64,000 nucleotides of DNA, taken from contig NC_054869.1 in NCBI RefSeq assembly GCF_018320785.1, forward strand, positions 14,580,698 to 14,644,697, written 5' to 3'. Positions 12,101 through 62,390 of the stretch are shown here, one piece after another. Each line of letters starts with the position of its first letter. Position 1 is the stretch's first letter. The position numbers and the translations under genes were made by a program. This DNA comes from Cheilinus undulatus (lineage: Eukaryota > Chordata > Actinopteri > Labriformes > Labridae). The notes below the pieces were generated by a model. It worked only from the letters and a program-made list of their open reading frames with translations, had not been told where the DNA came from and made no database searches.

Positions 12101-12573
12101 TTAAACAAGCGAATGACTAAGATTTAGGATTAAATCAGGTGAGAAACACCCTGAAGGATCTAGGTTAAAGAGGAGCGGCTCTTCTTGCTTAATCATCAGT
12201 TTCTTTTGGTTTGCAGGATCTTGCAGCTGAGAGGCAGAGGCGCACCCTGGAGGCTGTCAACCATGTGGGCGTGGCCATAGTATCCAGCGCCGTCACCACA
12301 GTGATCTCCACAGTCCCTCTCTTCTTCTGCGTCATCGTGCCTTTTGCCAAATTCGGACAGATTGTGGCCATAAACACCGCCGTCTCCATTGTGTTCACCC
12401 TGACTGTGACAGTGGCCATGTTGGCCTGCATGGCTCCCGCTCGTTTCAGCAGACCCCGTGGCGCCGTGCTGAAGGCCAGCCTGGCGGTAATGGCAGCGGC
12501 AGCCTTGGGAGCGGCTTTGTGCTGGGTGGGAGGACAGCTGGGGGCATTAGCCTGGCAATCAGTCAGCACTTAA
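2..12573 (+). CDS. Dispatched-like RND membrane protein, 3' part (15 exons)
   Basis: Partial gene; the 5' half lies outside the window. Coding segments: 2-102, 223-314, 439-603, 4350-4511, 4598-4744, 4840-4961, 5081-5250, 5347-5477, 5761-5945, 6057-6183, 8762-8907, 8998-9157, 9287-9400, 11845-12017, 12217-12573. All phases join without a stop, giving about 783 codons. Order seen: end of the first membrane bundle, one hydrophobic segment, a large Cys-rich luminal/extracellular domain, then a five-helix RND bundle containing GSSVDYCLHLVEGY, and a short C-terminus with one extra hydrophobic stretch. Dispatched proteins (RND/Patched superfamily) export lipid-modified Hedgehog; the DISP3 branch is linked to sterol handling. 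The family call rests on the second-bundle sequence and the ectodomain pattern. The DISP3-like label is from memory of family members and is less sure. It converges on bmp1. Confidence 0.8.
223..314 (+). CDS. Dispatched-like gene, exon b
   Basis: Acceptor ctctgtag, donor gtgaga. Encodes WKLFSGLSASHGPL followed by an acidic linker SDEDDDVALLSVEMEPG, a cytoplasmic loop. The other two frames either stop or break phase. Phase 2 in, phase 1 out. Confidence 0.7.
439..603 (+). CDS. Dispatched-like gene, exon c
   Basis: Acceptor tcctttag, donor gtgaga. Encodes the rest of the loop between the two halves (starts GSCDTDGDAAVLSLS, ends AVERRRAVLG). The RRR cluster just before the next hydrophobic segment fits a cytoplasmic side. 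Phase 1/1. Confidence 0.7.
2315..3010. repeat. Degenerate tandem repeat, unit about 250 bp
   Basis: Segments near 2520-2680 and 2765-3000 share blocks in the same order: an ACTCTCCCTGTCAGG-like block, CCAATGTA, TGTTTAATTTGAAA, and a gatgg/gtgg-c-gcag block followed by CACTATATGA or CTTATATGTA. A weaker third copy lies near 2330-2460. Divergence is high and the unit boundaries are approximate. Confidence 0.45.
3336..3812. mobile_element. hAT-type MITE, CAGTGGTTCTTAACTGG ends
   Basis: The left end CAGTGGTTCTTAACTGGTCG is mirrored at the right end by CCAGTTGAGAACCACTG. These inverted ends are typical of hAT/Charlie-like non-autonomous elements. Flanking 8-mers cctcaagg and acctaagg agree at 5 of 8 positions, so the target duplication is old or uncertain. 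No transposase is visible. Confidence 0.7.
3886..3905. repeat. GGTAG pentanucleotide microsatellite
   Basis: Short run of ggtag units, continuing as degenerate ggcag/ggtat units to about 3930. It sits just right of the hAT-type MITE. Confidence 0.6.
4350..4511 (+). CDS. Dispatched-like gene, exon d
   Basis: Acceptor cttcccag, donor gtgaga. Encodes a strong membrane helix (VFLLVLLLSAGCCCLL) followed by RPATHAPLLFRRDTNLQSLL and a CPMCSG motif. In RND/Dispatched proteins this is the helix that opens the second half, followed by the start of the second extracellular domain. Phase 1/1. Confidence 0.8.
4598..4744 (+). CDS. Dispatched-like gene, exon e
   Basis: Acceptor tctggcag, donor gtacaa. Encodes a Ser/Thr/His-rich part of the second extracellular domain (VFMEKPHLLYSHTSSS...). 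It has no recognisable motif of its own and was placed by phase and splice sites. Phase 1/1. Confidence 0.65.
4840..4961 (+). CDS. Dispatched-like gene, exon f
   Basis: Acceptor tttacag, donor gtgaaa. Encodes VYISKLELGASTTLYRFSLN... ending EEVSSFQ, part of the second extracellular domain. Phase 1 in, 0 out. Confidence 0.7.
5081..5250 (+). CDS. Dispatched-like gene, exon g
   Basis: Acceptor tgaatag, donor gtgaaa. Encodes AYNQPCSNFTSRMTVCVSHV... with three cysteines and an N-F-T glycosylation sequon, fitting an extracellular domain. Phase 0 in, 2 out. Confidence 0.7.
5347..5477 (+). CDS. Dispatched-like gene, exon h
   Basis: Acceptor cccatag, donor gtaaga. Encodes RRLYFAQRRLRPHPTRVCVG and a Gly/Pro-rich PPGCGISSGPDGPTQG stretch. 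Phase 2 in, 1 out. Confidence 0.7.
5761..5945 (+). CDS. Dispatched-like gene, exon i
   Basis: Acceptor tttcaaag, donor gtgaga. Encodes a Ser/Lys-rich start, then MVFVVFGILGVNRTGRRDN, the hydrophobic strand plus NRT block that recurs in Dispatched-family ectodomains. Phase 1 in, 0 out. Confidence 0.75.
6057..6183 (+). CDS. Dispatched-like gene, exon j
   Basis: Acceptor cttcaaag, donor gtaata. Encodes GSIILDPDFDIFQEMGSLCK followed by KICKAISANR. The D-P-x-F-D and paired Cys pattern is typical of the Dispatched second ectodomain. Phase 0 in, 1 out. Confidence 0.75.
6862..8046 (-). repeat. tRNA-like SINE (minus), split by a MITE
   Basis: The minus strand has a B-box-like GTTCAAGCC near 6956-6964 and a tail with a CTCTAT...ATAAA-type end near 6870. 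The body runs 6862-6989. Matching continuation (ggagcac...ctaggccagctgcgccc) appears only after 8014, so the SINE is interrupted by the element at 6990-8005. Further copies are at 15625-15790, 29745-29930, 36550-36670 and 46000-46110. Confidence 0.6.
6990..8005. mobile_element. hAT-like MITE, GGTGGAAA ends, inside a SINE
   Basis: Left end CAAAGGTGGAAA and right end TTTCCACACATG are inverted. The body carries many degenerate AGTACTCAAGTAAAAGTA units near both ends, a common fish repeat. Flanks tacatggg and taaatgga match at 6 of 8 bases, as an old hAT duplication would. The middle (about 7400-7800) is unrelated sequence of unknown origin. The same family recurs at 24422-25001. Confidence 0.6.
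8762..8907 (+). CDS. Dispatched-like gene, exon k
   Basis: Acceptor cctctttag, donor gtaagt. Encodes NKLSSILPLLHPECHSLPEP and ends HGGKVRWLSMAFES. Reading on past the donor stays open, so the end is set by the consensus donor and by the match of the next exon to the family (MAFES then TTYKGKSSFQ). Phase 1 in, 0 out. Confidence 0.75.
8998..9157 (+). CDS. Dispatched-like gene, exon l
   Basis: Acceptor ctccaaag. Encodes TTYKGKSSFQTYSDFLQWEN and on to HWKQIFMEIIG, the amphipathic segment before the helices of the second bundle. The donor is a non-canonical but consensus GC site (ag|gcaagt). Phase 0 in, 1 out. Confidence 0.8.
9287..9400 (+). CDS. Dispatched-like gene, exon m
   Basis: Acceptor tttgtag, donor gtaaga. 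Encodes VESALWSLLLSLAICVAAVS and LLLLPVLITILG: the first helix of the second RND bundle and the start of the next. Phase 1/1. Confidence 0.85.
   Translation: MWRVPSGVCCCLWPSVWQLCLCLLLILCCCCLCSSPY
9401..11844 (+). other. Intron of the Dispatched-like gene
   Basis: A 2.4-kb AT-rich intron. Apart from a 234-bp hAT-type MITE (9957-10190) containing a poly-G run, I recognise nothing in it. Confidence 0.7.
9957..10190. mobile_element. hAT-type MITE, GGTTCCCAACC ends
   Basis: Left end CATAGGTTCCCAACC and right end GGTTGGGAACTTCTG are inverted. Flanks atctaagt and atttaagt match at 7 of 8 bases, a good hAT target duplication. A run of about 13 G lies near 9988-10000. A related element is at 61906-62200. 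Confidence 0.75.
11845..12017 (+). CDS. Dispatched-like gene, exon n (RND GxxxD helix)
   Basis: Acceptor ttgtgtag. Encodes the helix VICLVVAIMYWLGWEMG and then AISLSILVGSSVDYCLHLVE, the RND-type GxxxD helix whose Asp sits in the ion-relay position of the superfamily. Two donors are possible; gtatgg after 12017 is chosen because only it keeps the last exon open (the earlier gtcaaa at 12007 would give a stop). Phase 1 in, 0 out. Confidence 0.85.
12217..12573 (+). CDS. Dispatched-like gene, last exon
   Basis: Acceptor gtttgcag. Encodes DLAAERQRRTLEAVNHVGVA followed by the final two bundle helices (VSSAVTTVISTVPLFFCVIV and VSIVFTLTVTVAMLACMAPA), then a short tail with one more hydrophobic stretch (LAVMAAAALGAALCWVGG) and TAA at 12571-12573. 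The pattern of R-x-x-L-x-A followed by a small-residue helix is typical of the last part of Patched/Dispatched proteins. Confidence 0.88.
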   Translation, partial: DLAAERQRRTLEAVNHVGVAIVSSAVTTVISTVPLFFCVIVPFAKFGQIVAINTAVSIVFTLTVTVAMLACMAPARFSRPRGAVLKASLAVMAAAALGAALCWVGGQLGALAWQSVST

Positions 12574-13605
12574 AAACAACTTAACTCCAGCTCTCACTGA
12601 TGTGAGGCTGGGGAGACCCTCTGTATGCAAACATGATGACTATAAGCACTCAACTCTCCTTTATGATCAGGAGGATTATCAGATCAATGATTTGATCTTT
12701 ACAGCACAAAGATGTCAGACTATTTCCATCTTTTTCACTCATAATGATCAGTGGATTGTAAGTACTAAAATATTATGTAAACCATTTGTGACTCACATTT
12801 GTGGGTTGGCCAACCACTTTCTCGGTTCATATGATTCAGCTTTCATTTTTTTCTGCTTCGATATCGCCTTCGGTCCAGAGGTGGAGATGATTGAGTAACC
12901 ATTGGGAAACACTGGCTGAGTCACAGTTTTCATCAGTGTAACTTACTGAGCTGTGAAGAACCGCTGACTGTGCCGTGACCTGCTGTTGTGATTACCGTCA
13001 GGGCCGTGTGCTCTGACGTCCTTGAAGATTAGTGTTGCCACTTCCCTTGACTCACAGGCACCTTGTGAATGTGTTTTTGGTGTTTTCTCAGATGGATATT
13101 GAATGTTTTTTTCAGCCATATTTGTTAAAAAAGGTAATGATGTCCTGATGTGGCTGGGTTAAAGGTCGTACTCAGATTTATAAGCTACTCACTTTTCTTA
13201 ATGTAACATGTGATGTAAATGTTTCAGTTTGCTGCTCTCACAAATACCATCCTCATTTCTGACACCATCTCATGTTTATATCTTCGATCTATTTTTATCA
13301 TCAGCACCAGCTGAAAGAAACCTCTCATCATGTCCTCAGGTGTACTCCTTTCACATCCTCCACAACACTTGTAGGCACTCACTACAAGCTACGACGCTCT
13401 CACACGATTTAGAGCACCACTCACGCTTCCATCCATGTCGGCTCCTCTTTGCCCCAGAGTGAAGGTGAAGGCCATTTGTCAAGCCACATAACACAATAAT
13501 GGTACGGGAGAGGGGCTCACTCTATTACATCAAGAGCAGTAAATTTCTGTTTTGTGAGCGTGTGTGTTCCTCGTGAAAGTCAAATAAAACAGGTGCAGAA
13601 AGCCT
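12574..13605 (+). other. Probable 3'UTR of the Dispatched-like gene
   Basis: The roughly 1-kb stretch after the stop has no coding signal and ends near an AATAAA at 13583 followed by a GT-rich stretch (cttttgtttttgtg). The exact cleavage site is inferred. Confidence 0.5.
13583..13588 (+). terminator. Polyadenylation signal AATAAA
   Basis: Canonical hexamer about 1 kb after the stop codon, with a U/GU-rich element about 25 bases downstream. Likely the main poly(A) signal of the Dispatched-like gene. Confidence 0.5.
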
Positions 13606-14138
13606 GGAGTCTTTTGTTTTTGTGACGGCTCAGTGCTGCTTTTTTCTGCATTGTTACATAACGACAAAGACCTGTCACCGCTCGCTTACAGTCACACAGT
13701 TAGCAACGAGCTACAGCAGACAGCGTCACATCTCCAGTTGGCTGTCGTTAATTATTCATATAAGACGACTGATATTACATTGAACTGCGGAGCATCAATG
13801 ATTCATTGAACAAAAGGGAAGGTGTTCTGCATGTAGAAGCTTTCCTACTCATTGTGCTGGAAACCAAAGCAGAGGGATGTCAACAATTTGTGTAAAAGCA
13901 GAAAACCCTTGGCAGACTTGTTTAGGAGAGTCCTCTGATTTATTCAACTCAAGCAGCAGCACCCAATTTATAATGTCACAGTAGAAAAGAAACCACAGTA
14001 TACTGCCAGTACAACTTCACCGTCAGCAGATGATCTTTAGTAGAATATGAATATAACAGGGTTATTTTTACAAGTTCAGATGCCTTAACAAGAGCACTTC
14101 TTGTATGAAGATATTATTTTCCATTCAGATACCAAGTA

Positions 14139-15208
14139 CAGTGCCTATAAAAAAAAAGTATTTACCTGCTAGGAAATAAAACCTCTGTAATGTCAAAGTG
14201 AAAACAGATTTCTACAAAGTAATGTCAATTAGGTAAAAATATGTAAGGTTAAAATGATTGATTGCAAAAATAATAACCCCTTTAAAGTGACTGACCTAAT
14301 TCAACAGAGGTCCAGCCAATTGGTGCTAGTAGTCTATCAGTTAGTGAAAGGGGGATCACCTGAGTGCGAGTGAATGTGTCTCAAGTGACTGTAGTATAAG
14401 ACACCCATGTCTGTAAGGTTGAGTCACTGGTTAATCAGTATTCCTGACTACCATTACACCATGAGGACAAAAGAACATCCAAGCAACTCAGAGAAAAGGT
14501 TCAATTAAATCCATTATTAAGAAATGGAAGAAATATGGCACAAGTAAATCTGCCTATATCAGGCTGTCCTCACAACCTGGGTGACTGTGCAAGAAGGACA
14601 CTAGTGAGAGAGGCCACCAAGACACCTATGACTACTCTGAAGGAGTTACAAGCTTCAGCAGCAGAGATGGGAGAGATTCTCCATATGACAACTGTTGACC
14701 AGGTTCTTCACCAGTCAAAGCTTTATGGGAGAGTGGCTAAGAGAAAACTGCTGTTTAAGAAAACTCAAATCTTGACTAGATTTCACCAAAAGGCACGTGG
14801 GAGACTCCATGGTCAAGTGGAAGAAAGTTCTTTGGTCTGATGAGCCTGAAGTGGTGCTTTCTGGCCATCAGACAAGATGTTATGCTTGGTGGCCACAAAA
14901 AAGTAGGTTTGTAAAGTAGGCTTGTAAAGGTAGGGTGTAAAATAAATTGTGCAGAACATATCAAAATCCAGGAAGACAATCTCTTTGAGTCTGCAAGAGA
15001 ACTACAGCTTGGGAGAATTATTTTCCAGCTAGACAATGACCTAAAGCATACACTTGCATATTTTTTATTTAATTGATATTACTTTGTAGAAATCTGTTTT
15101 CACTTTGCATGAAGAGGATTTTTGTCTGTCAAAAAAAGCAAAATTATACTGGTCATGATTGATTTGTAAAATCGCTAAAAGGGGGATGACTACTTTTTAT
15201 AGGCAATT
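14139..15208 (+). mobile_element. Tc1-like transposon, decayed
   Basis: Left end CAGTGCCTATAAAAA and, inverted at the right, TTTTTATAGGCAATT, flanked by TA on both sides (14137-14138, 15209-15210). A plus-strand frame at 14535-14840 encodes a transposase piece (for example ARRTLVREATKTPMTTLKEL and GRVAKRKLLFKKTQ) typical of Tc1 HTH and linker regions. The rest is broken; the catalytic region survives only as fragments near 14820-15050. A related copy is at 22505-24076. Confidence 0.8.
14535..14840 (+). pseudogene. Tc1 transposase remnant
   Basis: Open stretch of 101 codons matching the N-terminal DNA-binding and linker part of Tc1-like transposases (ARRTLVREATKTPMTTLKEL; LYGRVAKRKLLFKK). It lacks the catalytic DDE part in frame, so it is not functional. 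Confidence 0.75.
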
Positions 15209-15210
15209 TA

Positions 15211-15474
15211 CCACAGGTGGACTCCAGTCAAGGTGTAGAAACATCTCAGCAAAGATCCAGAGAAATGGGAGGAACCTGAGCTGAATTTCAAGCGTTTTTG
15301 CTTTATTTTTAAGAAATTTGCAAAAATTTCTTAAATTCTGTTTTCACTTTGTCAAGATGGGGTACTGACTATAGATTAATGAAAATAAAAATAAATTTTC
15401 TGTCGGATCAGGCCACAATATAACAAAATTAGGGAAAAAAGTGAAGGGGGTCTGAGTACTTTCTGAATGCACTG
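15211..15474. mobile_element. Tc1-like transposon, 3' fragment
   Basis: Starts directly after the TA of the preceding element with a transposase-end-like sequence (acaggtggactccagtcaag) and finishes with the Tc1-type terminus GTACTTTCTGAATGCACTG followed by TA. It belongs to a different Tc1 family from the neighbour. Its left part is missing. Confidence 0.65.
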
Positions 15475-15624
15475 TAGAAAATTATTCAGCCTTTATGCTG
15501 ATTGTCTTGTATGCTTGTTCACCTCATAAAGATGTAACAGTTTAAATTGTATTTTTTTTTTTTTACAATGTAGAAAAACTCCTAATAGGAGCTTTAAAGA
15601 CTATTAAAGGAACATCAGATTTAT

Positions 15625-15790
15625 GTTGGGGCTTTTAAGCCTTTATTTGGCGTGTACAGGGCAGTGGATAGAGTAGGACATTGGGGGAGAGTGGGAATGA
15701 TTTGCAGGAGAGGAGCCACAGGTCAGTTGAACCCTGGCCACCTGCTTGGGGTATTAAAACCTCTTTACATCAGGTACGATCAACCACCAT
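15625..15790 (-). repeat. tRNA-like SINE copy (minus)
   Basis: Same family as at 6862-8046. On the plus strand: gcctttatttgg..., gtggatagag, gaggagccacaggtcagttgaaccc. The complement gives a degenerate B-box (GGTTCAACTG) and a ...AATAAAGGC tail. The tRNA-like head is poorly preserved. Confidence 0.5.
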
Positions 15791-17495
15791 TGGTACCCTA
15801 GAATGTAAGATTAAAGATGAATGATCCCCATGACTGCTTGTGTAACTGAAGAGAGAAAAATGTTGTTCTCTACTCGGAAATCAAAACAGATTTAGAGAGA
15901 AAGCACGCTTCAAGAATCTGTGTATTATTTATCAATGTGAAATATATATTTCACCCAGAGAAACATGGTCTTATTATATCTGAGTTTATTTTCTGTTCTG
16001 TTTGTTCGGTTAGGAAGGGAGAAGACTATTTCAGCTATGCCTGATGGGTAATTCTTTGTGCTGCAACACTGCTCTGCACTTTGTTTTTGTAGTCAAAGAG
16101 CAACAACAGAAATGTAATGGAATAATTATTAAGGTTGAGCGAGGTTGCACGTTAGGCAATGAATATTTAGCAGAGTGGAAAAGAAATACTGTGGCCTGAA
16201 ATGACAAGCTCAAACTATAAATAGAGAATCAAAGATAACACCAGTGAGGGGTATTTATAGTTGTTTGTTATGTTTGCTGGGTTTCAAAATAATCCTCCAA
16301 AACTTATTTCGAACACAAACCCGAGTGTCGTTTATGTCCTCAGCTGTGTGTTACCCCTCCTCTTCACATGTCCTGGACTGCACCCGACAGCAGCTCAGCG
16401 AGGGCAGAGCAGGACAAGCTTTAAGTGAAATGCAACCAGGGTCGTCACTGCATCAGATTTTTACATCACGAATACAAGTCTGGTAAAAAAAAAATCAAAC
16501 AATATTCAGTGTTTGGACACCATGGCAGCAAAGGGAGACGTCTGAGAAACTCAATATTGTGCAATGTATTGTTTTCAATGACGAAAAAAATGCAGGCAAG
16601 CTTCTGCTTGCTGTCAAAATTGCGCAAATACGTTGCCAAAGTATTTGTGCAAAGTTGACACATCCCTTTGTCTTTCACTTGCAGCAGTGTTTGGCTATAA
16701 AGATGACAGAAGATTTGTAGCTTATGAAGGTTCTGGGACTTTTTGATACAATCAATCATTAAAATAATATACCCTCTTTTTAAAACACAAGGGTTTGAAA
16801 AGTCTTGACAACCTTAAATGCCAAGTTAGAGGTTTCTATCAAGTGAACAAAAGGTCAGACATCAAGCAGACGTGTCAGTCTGCTTCCCTGTAACACAACA
16901 TTATGGTCATCCTGCTGAGTGAAAAATGAAGGGAGAGAAGGAACGAGTGAGCAACATGTTATATTCAAACAGACCAATGGCTACACATTAGAAGGCAATT
17001 ATAGGGCAAATTTCAACAGTACCTTTCCACCTTTACATCATTATTGAGTTCTTTTAACAATAAATAGCCAGGCTCATTTGGTTCTTGAGAAATACTTCAT
17101 TGTACCAAGAAAAAGGCATTTTCTCTGGAGAGAAATTATTTTACATCAGAACTGTAAATCAACACTGAAACATAAGTCATATCTTTATTACCCCATGTTG
17201 CAGGGCACACACAATGTTCAAGTATGCCTGAGGAACTAAATGGAGCAATTAAAAAAACAATGAAGAATAAGAGAGATAAAATGCATTTAAAAATAAGTGA
17301 ACTGGCATTGCATTTCACAAAAACTCATAAGCTCATGATTTTGGAACAATTCACTGTAAAGTGCTAACTGGTTTGAGCTGAGAAAAGCACATGTTCCCTT
17401 TGACAGATCATACACATTACTTTATACATGGAGGTACAGTAAAAGCCAGTCATCAGGCGAGCAATTACCAACCAGAAGACATGGACCACATTTCA
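15791..17495. other. Intergenic spacer between convergent genes
   Basis: AT-rich sequence between the transposon cluster and the probable end of bmp1. No exon, RNA gene or recognisable repeat seen; the open frames here are short and lack splice or family support. Confidence 0.5.
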
Positions 17496-17501
17496 TTTAT
17501 T
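17496..17501 (-). terminator. Possible bmp1 polyadenylation signal
   Basis: AATAAA on the minus strand about 750 bases after the bmp1 stop. Another lies near 17183-17188. Which one is used cannot be told from sequence alone. Confidence 0.35.
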
Positions 17502-18249
17502 AGTCCTTTAATAAGATAACTGCTTCCTTAATTTCCTTGTTAATGGTAACAACGAGAAACCTGCCACTTGTTGCCAGGACAATGCCAATTACAAATGCTG
17601 GTGTTGTCACTGCACAGTTTTCCTCCTCTCCTTGTAATTACATGCAATCGACTGACATACAGTATCAGAATCTCAAGTCAAGTCCTTCTTATCCTCTTAC
17701 AGATAGGAATCCTTGAACCAAAGGGATGAGAGTGAGGAGAGGAGAGCAATCATTGAGGAGTGCAGGAGACCTTCCCATACTCCTCCTCCTCTTCCTCTCC
17801 TCCCCCCTGGATGTGGTGGGCTGGCCCGACAAAAGCAGGGATCTGTCCAGCTGATGCCTGCCTTCCTACAGGTCCTGAGAATCCACTGTTTTCCTTTGTG
17901 CCTCTCAATAGGAGGCATGTTAAAAAATAAAGAAACAAACAAAAAAAAAGATCTGGAGGGGACTGGGTCAATTAATTTTCCCGCCTAAAGCGGCCGTTCC
18001 TCCTACCACCCGGACCCTAACCATAAAAAGGTAAAAACAAGGTGTACTGCAGAATGGCTTTACTCCTCACAGTCTGCGGGGGGAGCTAGAGCCCCTGGGA
18101 GCTGAGGTGCGGTTGGTGGTCTTGCGGCTGTTCTGTCGTGTCTGATTCATCTTGGTGGCCGAAGGTTTCCGAGCGTCAGGCTGGCGCCTTCCTTGGGGGC
18201 CCCTCCGTTTGCCCCTTTGCCCCGCGCGGCCCCTTCCGGCCCCCGCTGG
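17502..18249 (-). other. bmp1: Probable bmp1 3'UTR with open in-frame extension
   Basis: Follows the TGA of bmp1. The first 180 bases (18249-18070) stay open in the bmp1 frame for 60 codons until TGA at 18069-18067. That stretch is GC-rich near the stop, unlike the AT-rich surroundings. The rest is ordinary UTR-like sequence, with pyrimidine- and poly-A/T-rich parts. Confidence 0.5.
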
Positions 18250-59309
<41,060 letters not shown>

Positions 59310-59378
59310 TATTGTGGTGGGGGAGACGGCGAAAGGCGAGGGATAAAAGGTAAAGGAAGAGAGAGGGACAGAGGGAAA

Positions 59379-59388
59379 GAGAGAGAGA

Positions 59389-59424
<36 letters not shown>
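59379..59424. repeat. (GA)n tract just upstream of bmp1 ATG
   Basis: About 20 GA units with one GTGA interruption, 70-115 bp upstream of the start codon. On the bmp1 sense strand it reads as (CT)n, probably 5'UTR or core promoter. Confidence 0.85.
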
Positions 59425-59427
<3 letters not shown>

Positions 59428-60933
59428 TGGGAGGTTTTTGGGGGAAACGAGATCCCTCCAGAGGGCGGGTTTTAAATCCAGCCTCTCTCCGGTGTCTCCT
59501 GGGCTCTGGGGGCAGTGATTTCTCTCCTCCAGCCGGAGCTTCTGGACAGGACTACCTGACAAACTTTGATGATATGGCAGACCCACAGGGGCGGTGAAAT
59601 GAGCTTTAACTCGTCGGTGATGCCCGTGCGCGTTTTTATTGCTCTCTTTCCGCTCCATCAGGGGATCCTTGAGGAAGATATGAGGGGCTATTATTTGGTT
59701 CACTTAATATTATCTCTTAAGGAAGAATTACAATAGTGGTTATTTTCCCCTCACGTCTTTCCCTTACAGTTAAAGACCTTAATTCAATATTTAATCGACC
59801 AAAGTAAAGACATTACCACATTTAGCTCCCTCGTGCAAAAGTTTGCTACTCAAAGCCCTAGTTTTCACAGTTTACACAGTTCAAAAGTTCAGCTTGAATA
59901 GTACTTACTTGACAAATTAAACGTTTTCCATTTAATATACCAGTATATTAAAACCCAAACTCTCCGTTTACAACCTTTCTGTTTAAACAAGCTAGCGTTC
60001 AACCAACTTAGCACAAACGCGAACTGTTTACGTACGCACGGTGATTCGCACATGCGCATTCTACTCCAGTCATGATGTCATACGCACACAAGCACGTACA
60101 TTTACATAAAGAAACAAACTAACAAAGTGAGCTCGAATTCGGGCTGTCCACAAGTAGCCTTCAAGAAGTCACCGGCAACTTATGGTGATTGGAGCACCAC
60201 CTATTGGCACTTTAAGGAATAAATAAGTAAGGTTAATTTACAGGTAGGTCATGATATCCTCAGTATTCATAAAGAATAACTTTTATTAATTTTATTGATG
60301 GAAATGGGATATATTTTTCTGACCATGAAACCCCATGTTACTCCTAGTATGTCTGATCACCAGGACTAGAGCCTATTTTTTAATTTAATTACATTATTTA
60401 TAACGTTATCCTTAAAAAAAAAAAAAAACTTATTTATATACACCTTTTTCAAAATCCTAAATAGTGGTTCTTTTGGCTGTATGGGTTGTGCATTATCATC
60501 ATGGTGCCCTTGCAATTCCTTGTGTCGATCTTTTCTCTAACTTATGTTGTGTTTTACTAGGATCTGTGAAATACAGATATGTGCAGCATAGATTCTTGTG
60601 TTTTTCTGTTTACATGTGGATTGTGTTTGTTCCTGTTGTTATAATTTCTTAATTCCAATGTATAAGTTAAAAAAATCTTGGTCCAAGTCCTAACACTTGG
60701 ACCAATTAGTCCAAGACAAATTTCCCCATGTGGACCATAAAATGCATTACATCATATTGCAATGTAGCCTATCATATCATATGCTATCCTATCCTATCCT
60801 ATCCTATCCAATCTTTTATTTTTTGTGTTATAGTCTCTAAAAAAGCCAACCATCTGCATTTCTCTTTTACTTTCCAGGCTTTTTGGATGAAAATATAACT
60901 GTTAATCACTCAACTGTTGTCAATACTTGAGAC
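59425..60933. other. bmp1 upstream flank
   Basis: Presumed promoter-proximal region (minus strand), moderately GC-rich to about 59650 and then AT-rich. A CRE-like TGATGTCA lies near 60073. No TATA box or transcription start could be placed with confidence. A TATCC pentamer tract lies near 60788-60812. Confidence 0.4.
60788..60812. repeat. (TATCC)n pentanucleotide tract
   Basis: Four to five tandem ctatc/tatcc units preceded by degenerate tatca units. Confidence 0.7.
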
Positions 60934-61273
60934 TAGGGATGCACAGTATTGGATTTTCGTTTTGCTGATATTTACAAGTTCCTTTTAGCTGATACCGATA
61001 TGGATACCGATACTGAAACACAGTTCAGACCTAAAACTTTAGTCCTTAAAACATACTTAAAAGTTTATGGAAAGAGGATAAAATAAGACTTGAGTTGATG
61101 TACATCCTGTTGATCCTGCCTAGAACTCTTAAAAACGTAATCGTACATAAAGCTGCTATTTAAAGCCATGCATCAGTTACAAATATCGGCAGAAATTTTT
61201 ATCTTTCTATAAAATAATTGACTTTTTGAGCCATTATCTGATTATATCATGACGATATTATTGTGCATCCCTA
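60934..61273. mobile_element. hAT-type MITE, TAGGGATGCACA ends, perfect TSD
   Basis: A 340-bp element with 12-bp inverted ends TAGGGATGCACA and TGTGCATCCCTA. Perfect 8-bp flanking duplication cttgagac (60926-60933 and 61274-61281). Interior with degenerate gataccgatat words as in other fish copies. No coding capacity. Confidence 0.85.
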
Positions 61274-61905
61274 CTTGAGACGAAGACTGATTATTCAGAT
61301 ACGTTTTTCATAAAGAGACCCAAAAAAGTGGGCCATACAGTGCAAATAAATTTTCCATACAGATGCATATATCAATTAGTCGAGAAAAAGCAAATGCAAA
61401 AAGTAAATTCAAACAAAATGAACATTTAAAACTTTATTTAGAGTTCTTATGACCCACCTGCAGTTAACCTAATGCCCATAATATGGTATGATCATTCTAA
61501 TACATTAATATCTAAACAGATGTGCTCATGTCCATATGCATGGTACTACTCTTTATGAGCTATTTCTGCAACTATTTTGACATTTTTTAATTAAATCTTT
61601 TCTATTTTTTTTTCTCATGACTGAATCATGTTGGGTCTCTGTAACAGAGACACTCAAGTCCTACGTTTTATCCAAATATTATGAAATCTTCTGCCTCAGA
61701 GATGTGTCAAGACACTCAACCCCAAATTTCTTCCACTGTGGCGTCAGGGAAGTGTGACCATGTTTAAGTGTGTTATCTGCAGGGATTGGTTAATACTACT
61801 GGCCACTTTGCATTGCAGCCTTTGCCATCAGTGTGTGAATGAGGAGTGAATGGATAAGTTAGACCCACAGTGTAAAAAGTGCTTGGAGAGGTCAGACCAC
61901 TAGAG

Positions 61906-62200
61906 CAGTCGTTCCCAGCCTTTTTCCCTTTGAGCCCCCAGGACCAATAGGAGAATAACAATGATGCATTGTAGTCAAAATTAACATCAATTTTATTTTT
62001 TTAGTTAAATCCAAACAAAATAACAATAAACACAAATGTTTTTATCCAAAGATCATTGTATGAATTCTTGATAAGTCTGTTATCATGGTTTCAGTTATGT
62101 GAAAATCTAATTTTAACAGCCTCAGAGCAGACAGAGACCTGCACCCCACTGATATCTATGGCTCCCTCCTAAAGGGGTCCCGGACCTCAGGTTGGGAACC
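61906..62200. mobile_element. hAT-type MITE, GTTCCCAGCC ends
   Basis: Left end CAGTCGTTCCCAGCC and right end GGTTGGGAACCA, flanked by cactagag and aactagag (7 of 8). Related to the element at 9957-10190. Confidence 0.7.
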
Positions 62201-62390
62201 AACTAGAGCACTATACAAGATAAAGGCCATTTACCATTTATGATTTGGTGCAGTACAAATAAAAGTGACTGATTTAATGATATCTCTGAAAGTCCACTAA
62301 GTATTTTATTAAATATATTTAAGAGTTTGAATTCAGTACATGTTAATGCTACGGGTCCTTCTAAAGCCTACTGTAATGCTAATTACCTAC

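Noticed and set aside
12189..12569. 126-codon minus-strand frame
   Set aside because: Antisense shadow of the last Dispatched-like exon; no family match or splice support.
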